From Bolinopsis microptera (lineage: Eukaryota > Ctenophora > Tentaculata > Lobata > Bolinopsidae): a stretch of 64,000 bases of DNA. The DNA lies in assembly GCF_026151205.1 (NCBI RefSeq), contig NC_087081.1:16418837-16482836 (forward strand), read 5' to 3'. Made by a program: the position numbers and the translations under genes. A model generated the notes under the pieces. The model did no database searches. It had not been told where the DNA came from and saw only the letters and a list, made by a program, of their open reading frames with translations. Of this stretch, positions 13,101 through 25,100 are shown one piece after another. Numbering within the stretch: the stretch's first letter is position 1; every line of letters begins with the position of its first letter.

Positions 13101-16100
13101 GGTGGTTTGCTTATCCACTGGCTGAGTGGCAGAGTGGTTTGCTTAGCCACTGGCTGAGTGGCAGAGTGGCTTGCTTATCCACTGGCTGAGTGGCAGAGTG
13201 GTTTGCTTAGCCACTGGCTGAGGAGCAGAGTGGTTTGCTTATCCACTGGCTGAGTGGCAGAGTGGTTTGCTTATCCACTGGCTGAGTGGCAGAGTGGTTT
13301 GCTTAGCCACTGGCTGAGTGGCAGGGTGGTTTGCTTAGCCACTGGCTGAGGGGCAGAGTGGTTTGCTTATCCACTGGCTGAGTGGCAGGGTGGTTTGCTT
13401 AGCCACTGGCTGAGTGGCAGGGTGGTTTGCTTATCCACTGGCTGAGTGGCAGAGTGGTTTGCTTAGCCACTGGCTGAGTGGTAGAGTGGTTTGCTTGACC
13501 ACTGGCTGAGTGGCAGAGTGGTTTGCTTATCCACTGGCTGAGTGGCAGAGTGGCTTGCTTAGCCACTGGCTGAGTGGCAGAGTGGCTTACTTACGCCGCT
13601 TGTGGAGGCAGTGGATTCTCCGACATCACCCAACTGAAGCAAACACTACATCTCCCGTTAGAAAATAACTTATCAAAAACTGTCATTTGACAGCTAACAA
13701 TTCAGTCTTATATATTTTATCATTCCTTGCGGTATGAACCATCGTAAGTTTAAAAAGTAATTAAATCTCATCTTTGATCTTACTTGAGCAATGAATTTAG
13801 CTTCAGTTTTCTTCCTGAGTTTCCTCTGACTGTGTACCCTCTTTTGAGATCGCCAGGTGATGGTTGGTCTAACATTGGTGTTGGTTTCTCTGACGGTGCA
13901 AGTTTATGTCATAAATAATTACAACACTGCAAATCTATTACATTTATTGAGAATTATGTAGTGTAACGCGATGGAAGTATTTTAAGCGGGCATATCCTGT
14001 CCAAACCCAGGATGCACGACATAAAGAATTTGTTTTAACTTGTTTGTATGAAAAGCATCAATAATCAATCGCTAAGACTAGTAAGTAAGTAGATAATGCA
14101 CTAGTTGGTCTTGCATTGGTCTGTAAATAGTGCACTAAATAGTAAGTAGATAATGCACTAGTTGAGATGAAATAAACCTGGGGTGGCAGCTACTTTATCG
14201 GGAGATGTGGCGGACAGGTCCACTGCAGTAGGTTCGCTGGCAGGCAGGGCGGGTTGGCTGGCAGGTTTCTCATTCTCACTTGTAGCTAACTTTGTCTTCT
14301 TCACCGGCTTATTGTCCAACAACACATTGTCGACCGTCTGATTAACAAGATGTTATTTAACTAATTAACTAATTAACTAATTAACTAATTAACTATTTAA
14401 CTAATTAACTAATTAACAAGATGTTATTTAATTGTTAAACAATTACACTTAATTAATAGTTTAAATAGATAACTCATCAACTATTTACTAATCAACTGAT
14501 TGGATTTGAAACAGAGAAGTTGTAAATGGTAGTTTGTAAAATAAAGTTTTTAAAAGATGGACTTTTGAGCATGCGATATAATTTTGTTCTAAAAACTTAT
14601 TTTGTGCTTTTTTCTATAAATATTAAATAATCACAATGTGGCACAATGTATAATATTTTGCAACAATTCATAAAAAGGATGCTGGCAAATCGAACGCTAA
14701 GACAAATTAACATCGTTTAAACCAAATCACATGTATGTTACTATTTTTGTAGAGCATGCACAAGAATATAGACACCAGTTCCCAATATTATCGAGGTGGT
14801 AAAATCTTACAAATTCTTGTAAACGTAACCAAAATAGTTCTAAATAGTTTCTAATTTCTATCTTTCAACGCCATGCCAATTACGGTGGGTGTACTCATTA
14901 TTTTAGGTAATTTAGTTTGGATCTGAAAAACTAGTTTAGAATCTAAAATCTCATCATGCTAGCATAAGATCAAGTTTTGTGAAATAATCTCAAATAAATC
15001 ACATTAGTAGCAGTTTTTCAGACATGAACTAAAGCCGTAGTACATACATATTACATTACACTGGATCGAGCTTACACAGTGTAATTTCCCTCAGTCTGCG
15101 CCGCGCGGCTATATAAGCGTACGGAGCACAGACTGGAGGAAATTACACTGTGTAAGCTCCAGTGTAATGTAATATGTATTATGTATGTACTACGTTGCAG
15201 GGTTTCCCGGTACAATTACATTCACAAATTCCACAATCACGTGTAACAATCATTCAGGCACGGAACCTACCGGTGGCGGGAGAGAACGGAGCGGTTTGGA
15301 GCGCTTAATACCTTTCTCTAGCTCCTTATAATATTACACAAGGTTTAACGCTGTACCAAATAAACTGACAAACTGTATTTAAAGTGCAGTTAAAGCGATT
15401 ACTAAAATAATCTTTATCATTTTCGTGCTCAACCTTTCGAGATAAACAACGATTGCAGAAACATATTTCACTAAGTTTGCCGCGACAAAAATGTGCATAT
15501 CGCAAAAATGTGCATATATCAGAAAATCTCGATTATCTGGATAAAGACAAACAGCAAAGATATTCGTGAAAAATTTACTCTCAGCCATGTTATAAGCAGC
15601 ATTAACCTAAATTCAACTATTTATAGTTAATTCGTAATTCAACTATTTATAGTTAATTCTTAATTCAACCATATAGAAAACTATAGAAAAGTGAGAGATG
15701 TAATTTTAATTGCATATGTACTGTAGCGACTAGTGGACTAGTGATAAGAATATTTTATACTCATAATTATGCCTTATTTTGTTTTTACATAGTTCTTTCA
15801 AAACTATTTCACGATACCACTAAACTTAGTTAGTCGTAGAAATATGATAAAACCATAAACACTTATAATGATCACGTGATTAAACAATTAGTATTAAGAT
15901 ATGAGTCTTACAAAAACAATTGCACGTGTTAAAACAATTGCGCGGCTCGCCGTAGCAACAGTCCACGTACCTGGTAAACTTTCTGCAGCTCTAAGATGGT
16001 GGAGATGATAGCGAGGAGGTCAGGACCTGACGGAGGTAGGACGTCCTGCGCAGTCAGGGTCTGTATACCCAACTCGTTAAACATTACGGAGATAGCCAGG

Positions 16101-19100
16101 TCCACATTCTGGGAGTCAGAGTTACTCTTTACAACACTCATATCCCTGGGGGAGGTGGGGTTTAGTAAAGATAACCGGGGTTAACCCTTAGAAAATGTAT
16201 TATGATTGGAGGTTACTACTGGTGGGGAAGGTGGGGGCTACTACTAGAGACTGGAGAGGGGGGCACTACTGTGGAGGGAGTGGGGCACTACTGTGGAGGG
16301 AGTGGGGCACTACTGTGGAGAGAGTGGGGCACTACTGTGGAGGGAGTGGGGCACTACTGTGGAGGGAGTGGGGCACTACTGTGGAGGGAGTGGGGCACTA
16401 CTGTGGAGGGAGTGGGGCACTACTGTGGAGGGAGTGGGGCACTACTGTGGAGGGAGTGGGGCACTACTGTGGAGGGAGTGGGGCACTACTGTGGAGGGAG
16501 TGGGGCACTACTGTGGAGGGAGGGGGCACTACTGTGGAGGGAGTGGGGCACTACTGTGGAGGGAGTGGGGCACTACTGGAGACTGGAGGGAGTGGGGCAC
16601 TACTGTGGAGGGAGTGGGGCACTACTGTGGAGGGAGTGGGGGCACTACTGTGGAGGGAGTGGGGCACTACTGTGGAGGGAGTGGGGCACTACTGTGGAGT
16701 GAGTGGGGCACTACTGTGGAGGGAGTGGGGCACTACTGTGGAGGGAGTGGGGCACTACTGGAGACTGGAGGGAGTGGGGCACTACTGTGGAGGGAGTGGG
16801 GCACTACTGTGGAGGGAGTGGGGGCACTACTGTGGAGGGAGTGGGGCACTACTGTGGAGGGAGTGGGGCACTACTGTGGAGTGAGTGGGGCACTACTGTG
16901 GAGGGAGTGGGGCACTACTGTGGAGGGAGTGGGGCACTACTGGAGACTGGAGGGAGTGGGGCACTACTGTGGAGGGAGTGGGGCACTACTGTGGAGGGAG
17001 TGGGGGCACTACTGTGGAGGGAGTGGGGCACTACTGTGGAGGGAGTGGGGCACTACTGTGGAGGGAGTGGGGCACTACTGTGGAGGGAGTGGGGCACTAC
17101 TGTGGAGGGAGTTGGGCACTACTGTGGAGGGAGTCGGGCACTACTGTGGAGGGAGTGGGGCACTACTGTGGAGGGAGGGGGGCACTACTGTGGAGGGAGT
17201 GGGGCACTACTGTGGAGGGAGTGGGGCACTACTGTGGAGGGAGTGGGGCACTACTGTGGAGGGAGTGGGGCACTACTGTGGAGGGAGTGGGGCACTACTG
17301 TGGAGAGAGTGGGGCACTACTGGAGACTGGAGGGAGTGGGCACTACTGTGGAGGGAGTGGGGCACTACTGTGGAGGGAGTGGGGCACTACTGTGGAGGGA
17401 GTGGGGCACTACTGTGGAGGGAGTGGGGCACTACTGTGGAGGGAGTGGGGCACTACTGTGGAGGGAGTGGGGCACTACTGTGGAGGGAGTGGGGCACTAC
17501 TGTGGAGGGAGTGGGGCACTACTGTGGAGGGAGTGGGGCACTACTGTGGAGGGAGTGGGGCACTACTGTGGAGGGAGTGGGGCACTACTGTGGAGGGAGT
17601 GGGGCACTACTGTGGAGGGAGTGGGGCACTACTGTGGAGGGAGTGGGGCACTACTGTGGAAGGAGTGGGGCACTACTGTGGAGGGAGTGGGGCACTACTG
17701 GAGACTGGAGGGAGTGGGGCACTACTGTGGAGGGAGTGGGGCACTACTGTGGAGGGAGTGGGGCACTACTGTGGAGGGAGTGGGGCACTACTGTGGAGGG
17801 AGTGGGGCACTACTGTGGAGGGAGTGGGGCACTACTGTGGAGGGAGTGGGGCACTACTGTGGAGGGAGTGGGGCACTACTGTGGAGGGAGTGGGGCACTA
17901 CTGTGGAGGGAGTGGGGCACTACTGTGGAAGGAGTGGGGCACTACTGTGGAGGGAGTGGGGCACTACTGGAGACTGGAGGGAGTGGGGCACTACTGTGGA
18001 GGGAGTGGGGCACTACTGTGGAGGGAGTGGGGCACTACTGTGGAGGGAGTGGGGCACTACTGTGGAGGGAGTGGGGCACTACTGTGGAGGGAGTGGGGCA
18101 CTACTGTGGAGGGAGTGGGGCACTACTGTGGAGGGAGTGGGGCACTACTGTGGAGGGAGTGGGGCACTACTGTGGAGGGAGTGGGGCACTACTGTGGAGG
18201 GAGTGGGGCACTACTGTGGAGGGAGTGGGGCACTACTGTGGAGGGAGTGGGGCACTACTGTGGAGGGAGGGGGGCACTACTGTGGAGGGAGTGGGGCACT
18301 ACTGTGGAGGGAGTGGGGCACTACTGGAGACTGGAGGGAGTGGGGCACTACTGTGGAGGGAGTGGGGCACTACTGTGGAGGGAGTGGGGGCACTACTGTG
18401 GAGGGAGTGGGGCACTACTGTGGAGGGAGTGGGGCACTACTGTGGAGTGAGTGGGGCACTACTGTGGAGGGAGTGGGGCACTACTGTGGAGGGAGTGGGG
18501 CACTACTGGAGACTGGAGGGAGTGGGGCACTACTGTGGAGGGAGTGGGGCACTACTGTGGAGGGAGTGGGGGCACTACTGTGGAGGGAGTGGGGCACTAC
18601 TGTGGAGGGAGTGGGGCACTACTGTGGAGGGAGTGGGGCACTACTGTGGAGGGAGTGGGGCACTACTGTGGAGGGAGTTGGGCACTACTGTGGAGGGAGT
18701 CGGGCACTACTGTGGAGGGAGTGGGGCACTACTGTGGAGGGAGGGGGGCACTACTGTGGAGGGAGTGGGGCACTACTGTGGAGGGAGTGGGGCACTACTG
18801 TGGAGGGAGTGGGGCACTACTGTGGAGGGAGGGGGCACTACTGTGGAGGGAGTGGGGCACTACTGTGGAGAGAGTGGGGCACTACTGGAGACTGGAGGGA
18901 GTGGGGCACTACTGTGGAGGGAGTGGGGCACTACTGTGGAGGGAGTGGGGCACTACTGTGGAGGGAGTGGGGCACTACTGTGGAGGGAGTGGGGCACTAC
19001 TGTGGAGGGAGTGGGGCACTACTGTGGAGGGAGTGGGGCACTACTGTGGAGGGAGTGGGGCACTACTGTGGAGGGAGTGGGGCACTACTGTGGAGGGAGT

Positions 19101-22100
19101 GGGGCACTACTGTGGAGGGAGTGGGGCACTACTGTGGAGGGAGTGGGGCACTACTGTGGAAGGAGGGGGCTACTACTGGAGACTGGAGGGAGTGGGGCAC
19201 TACTGTGGAGGGAGTGGGGCACTACTGTGGAGGGAGTGGGGCACTACTGTGGAGGGAGGGGGCACTACTGTGGAGGGAGTGGGGCACTACTGTGGAGGAA
19301 GTGGGGCACTACTGTGGAGGGAGGGGGCACTACTGTGGAGGGAGTGGGGCACTACTGTGGAGGGAGTGGGGCACTACTGTGGAGGGAGTGGGGCACTACT
19401 GTGGAGGAAGTGGGGCACTACTGGAGACTGGAGGGAGTGGGGCACTACTGTGGAGGGAGGGGGCACTACTGTGGAGGAAGTGGGGCACTACTGGAGACTG
19501 GAGGGAGTGGGGCACTACTGTGGAGGGAGTGGGGCACTACTGTGGAGGGAGTGGGGCACTACTGTGGAGGGAGGGGGGCACTACTGACATGTCTTTAGGA
19601 GAGCAGAGATGAACCAGACCACAAAGTAAGACTCCGTCCCTCCAGCAGGTATCTAGATCTGTAACGGGCAGGTAAGGTAGGATCAGTTTCAGTCTGTCAC
19701 TGCACCACTTTCTCAGGGTCTCCTGATCATCGCTACGTGAGGGACTCAGTGAGCGCTTCTTCGCCAACACCCCGCTCTCGTTCGAGGGGTTCTTGGGCTT
19801 GCGCGTGCGCGCAAACGTGCTCTTTTTCCATTGTTTGTGAACTGTTTCTGTTGTTTCTCCGGCCAGTCGTTTGTTAGGCGACGTCTTTTCGGGCGAGTAA
19901 TTCTCGATGCGGTCTGCAATGATGGAATGGGTTAAGTGCGGTTCAAAATGTGGAAAATCATCTCAAAAACCCAAAATTATAGAATTTGTACTATTCTGAA
20001 TTCAATCTAACGTTACACGACCACAAATCGTTTTCATATGGCTATCACTAATGAAAAAACATGAAGTAGGTAGGAACTTTGGACAGAGCAGCATGCCTTA
20101 CCTGGTTACCTGGTTACCTGGTTAGTGGTTAGTGGTTACCTGGTTACCTGGTTACCTGGTTACCTTGTTACCTGGTTACCTTGTTACCTGGTTACCTTGT
20201 TACCTGGTTACCTACATGAAGTAGGTAGGTACCTTGGACGGAGCAGCAGGCAAAAAATGCCTTCGGCAAGATACGGAACTTAAACTTCATGGGGATTGAA
20301 CGAGGGCCTTACTAAAGTGCTCCATTTTGAACAAATCGCCATAAAGAGCGCAGATTGCATAACAAGGGACGTTACTAAAACAGGATTTAAAGAAGAGATC
20401 GGTATAAAACAGAGGAACACACCCTGGTGACTGGGAGGATGAGTTAACAGCTACGTTTTAAACGTAACCTGCACAAATGTACATTCTTACAAATTAGAGG
20501 GTCTGAAGAATGTCTAAACTGAAGAATGTTGCCGGACACGTCACCACGTCTAAACTCATATTATGTTCGTGCTTTTTAGATACGATTTTCAAACAAGGTG
20601 AGCGATAGAATGCTTAAAGTCATAAAAAGTACATGTACATGACTGGAAAAAAAGTTTTCAAACATTTTGCTTATGGCAGTGTAGACTGTAGCACCATTAA
20701 TAAACACATTTTTGGGATGTTTATTAAATTTTATGATTCTGCGCCATGCCACAAAACGCTTGGCCCTGAATTGTGCGACAAAACCAGTTTATCGAACTTT
20801 AGTTTTCTATGCTAATAATATGAACAAATCCAGAATTTTTAAACAATTTCTAATCTAGTTCAAGTGTTGTAATTAATATGTATTAAAAACATTAAAACAG
20901 CATTTTCAAAATAATATGCTAAAAGTTCACCTTGTTTATTAACGTTCTCTTTATCGTCATTCTCATAAAGAAAGGACAAATCCTCACTATACTTGGGTAT
21001 CAACCTGTACCTGTAATATTCACCATTAATAGAAAGGCGAGATTAAATCATGAGTACCAATCTAATCAGTGAGTTGTGGTGAAAGGAAACTAGATTAAGA
21101 AGCAATTATAAAACGAGTAAATAACAAAACAAGTAAATTATCAAGTAAGTGTATAATGAGTAGTAAAGTTACCTTGATTTGGGGTTCATAGTGTAGGCGC
21201 TGTGTTTCTTGTTCATGTTCTCGTTGCTAGTTTGATGAAGTATCTTGAACAGTGCCATCCTCTCCTCAAGCAGCTCTTTGGGTTTTGTCCCTGAAATTTA
21301 ACCTAGTTTCAGGACGAGTTAAGCAACTCTTTGGGTTTTGTCCCTAAAAGGAACAGGTCACCTCAACATAACCATTGAGTAATGGAACAGATTTCTAGCC
21401 GTCCAAATATCAAAATGTGCACCCTTTTGATTGTTTCAACGTTAAAGTTAATCACTCTTAATTGTTAAAACCTGATTGATGCTGCTGAATCATCCACATA
21501 AGGTCCATACAGGATAAGAAACCTCTTGCACAGCCTGTTCCCAGGGGCCAGAACGGCTCCATAAGACCGTCCCCTACCAATCCTGCAACAGTAGGTTTAT
21601 TTTTAAGTTTATATTTTGACTGCTGGTTTAAAATGGTTGAGGGGCGTGAAACTAGACAAAATAGCAGCAAACAATTCAACAAGAAGTATCTTTACTTTTA
21701 GGATAAAATCTGTAAATAAAAAATAAAAACCGATAATGAGTCGTTTCCCCCGCCGTTCGAGAATCTTGGCAGCGTACTCCGCACTGTACATTAAAACACA
21801 GTCGCGCCGCGCATTCATTGACATGCTAGCTATATACATCACATCTCCGCAAGCAATACTCGCGCGCTTCACTGCGCGCTAGTTGTCATGGTAACTAACG
21901 AACGAAAGGAACGACAACATATTCAAACCCACCTACCGCGCGCTATCTCTAAAATAAATAAAAAAGGGTGAAACGGAAAAAATAAAAACCGATAATGAGT
22001 CGTTTCCCCCTCCGTTCGAGAATCTTGGCAGCGTACTCCGCACTGTACATGGATGTGAAATCAAAGATAGCGACATCAGGTCTATTATTGTCCGGGTTCA

Positions 22101-25100
22101 CTGCAAAGTCAGTGTGAGGGAGCCCTGTACTGAAGTCTGCTGCTTCAGACACGAAGTTCAGGAGTGAGGGATTATCCACGTTCTGGTACGCTAGCAGCTT
22201 TATCACGTCACCGTGGTCCTGGGGGAATGTTACCATGGTAACAGTAACTAACCAGGCACGTAGCCAGGGGGGGGGGGGGGCTAGGGGGGCGGCAGCCCCC
22301 CCCCCCCCCCCCCCGGAAAAAATCCAAGCAAACATTCTAGAAGACTTCTATAATTATAGTCAATAGTGTCCCCTAGACCGTAGGAAATGTAAAAATCTTA
22401 AGACGATGAGGCCTGAGTAAGTCGTAAATTCTGATTGGAGAATGCAGATTGCTGTTGTGAAGTTACCAAATTTACGTGAGTACTTGATTCTTTTCAATCC
22501 CAGTTTATTGCTGTCCTACAAATTTCTTTAATGCCAAATGTCGTCTAAAACACCCTGTTTCGCAAAATATTTCCGGGGGGCTGCGCCCCCCTAGCCCCCG
22601 CCAAGGGGCTCCGCCCCTGGACCCCGCTGGGGGCTGCGCCCCCAGACCCCTGCCACAGCTTGCTCGCTTCGCTCGCTGCGCAGCTTGATTGGACGCGTCG
22701 GCTCGCCGACAGCCCCCCTCAAAGAAAAATCCTGGCTACGTCCCTGTAACTAACATAGTTACGGTAGTAACGGTAGTAACTAGTAGTAATGATAGCTCTA
22801 GGAGGGATGAGATAGAACAACAACTTAATTAATAATTTTAGTTGTACAGTTGGATTATAATATGAGAGAGGTCTAGGTAACCAACCTCTTTTAGCACCCC
22901 TTTTTTTAGTAAACACTGTTTCTTGGCGGTCATCACAAAGTAGTGGGTATCATCCTGAAATTACACGTGTTAATTATTGTATTAACTATTTCAGAGCTTA
23001 ATTAACATCAAAAAACCTGCTTGTTTTAGAGGATCTTTTTCATTAAGGATATCAAATAATTACAATGACTGAGTCCACAACTGCAAAACTTCTTACTTTA
23101 TAGTAGACGATATTCTCTAAGTCTATGTCTGTTTCTGATTTGAGATCAGCAAAGAACTTCTGATTAAAGAGCGCAGCTACACCACTAATTTCTTCAATCT
23201 TAGCTTCATCTTCACTTTTCTTGTTCTTGAAGTTCGCCGTAATACCTACAATAATAATTTATATATAATATACATACTATACATTATATACATTATACAT
23301 TATACATTACACCACTTCTTTCTTAACATTAGAGAAAGTTTAAAATATTTCGATCAACTTATTATAAGATTTTTCCGGCGTTCCAAAGTTAGAAGAAGTA
23401 TGTTAATTTGAAAGGACATATACTCCCTGCTACTGGAGTGAAAGCAATATCTAAATAATGATAAACTCAGTGAAACTGATAAACTTCAGCTGTTTAACTA
23501 AAGGTCGTACTTCTAAGTAAATCAGTTAAATAGCTAAAGCAATGTACCTAAAGGTCGTACTTCTAAGTAAATCAGTTAATTAAATAGCTGAAGCAATGTA
23601 CCTATAGCTAGTTTAGCTCGAAACTCTTTTCTCTGGAATCCAGGAATAGAATTTCGTTTCCCGTCAGCTCCCACTAGAACCTGTCATAAAATAGTCGTCA
23701 TTTCTCAAGCTTTCTAAAAGAAATTAGCAAAGGATCTATAGTAGTATAAGTATAGTACCCCAATAGTATTCCTACAGCAAGATTCTAAGATATCCTGCGA
23801 TTAAATTGAACTATTGTTGTTATTCGAAGCGTATCATTTTATTCTATGACGCCTTCGCTTAAAATCCTTTACACAATACATAAAAAGAGATACAGACAGT
23901 GTACAAAGGGACTGGTTACCGAAGGGTACAAAGGGATATTACTAAAACTGGTTACCGAGCCCAGTAAGTTTGATTTAAGTACTAGAAGTACTAGAAGTAC
24001 TAGAAGTACTAAGTATGTAGCATGTAGTATGTAGTATGTAGTATGTAGTATGTAGTATGTAGTATTTTCACGGTTTTTTATTTACTCTACAGTGTAAACT
24101 TTTGAAACTGTCAATAGTTGAATGCAATATATAAATTTAGGGAAATTTACCAGCGTAAAATCTACGCTTGTAAATGTACATTTACGCTGTAGATACAGAG
24201 AACCCTACTATGGGACAAATAGCATGGCCCTCCGACAATTCTGTAGCACTTATTCGTTATCAAGCACAATCTTCAGTTTCTGACTCTAAGCACTGAGTAC
24301 ACATTTTCTGTAGACTTTCAAAGCTTTCTTGAGGCTTTTCAGGACCGAATGTATGTCTACATAATATATTCTTATTTTTCCAGTGTGCTTACTTGAGCTT
24401 TACATGATCTCAGATGAACATTTCTTAGAATTCGAACATACCTATATACATACTATACAATAATAATCTCTACTATAATTCAGAGAATTCTTTCTGCTGT
24501 ACGACCGCCCACGTGCAAATTAGACGAGAAATAGGAAGTTGCATAGTAACCATGGTAACGAGGGTTATTACACGCACGTGCACGTGCAATGATTGTTTTA
24601 ACGACATTTTGATCGGTTTTAAAATTAAGGATTAAAATTAGTTTGTCCTCTATAAGTATAAAGGCAGTTACACATAATGCAAATATCTCAAAACATTGAA
24701 CACCATAATGAGAGATATGAAGGGCCAGTTGGTAGATCACCGACCGGCTATAAGCCGGCTACTAACCGGCTATAAGCCGGCTTATAGCCGGCTACAATTT
24801 TTATAGCCGGTTAGTAGCCGCTTACATTTGTTGTTGAGCGACGGCTATTAGCCGGTTATAAGCCTGCTATTAGCCGTTTTGGTATTAAAAAGTTAAAAGT
24901 GGTTATAAGCCGGCTATAAGGCGGCTATAAGCCGGTTATAAGATATTAACTCAACTACATCGTACTGAACGATAGTCAGGAGCCGGCTATAAGAAATTCA
25001 GTGAAAACGGCTATTAGCCGGTTATAAGCCGGCTATTAGCCGTTTAGGTATCGAAAGTGGTTATAAGCCGGCTATAAGCCGGTTATAAGATACCTATTAA

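Noticed and set aside
16195-19612. Plus-strand ORFs of up to 1,101 codons
   Set aside because: All three plus frames are open because the 22-bp unit has no stop. It is a satellite in an intron, not a gene.
21949-22335. 128-codon ORF as an independent gene
   Set aside because: It is MICAL exon 9 read through into its introns and the neighbouring hAT MITE.
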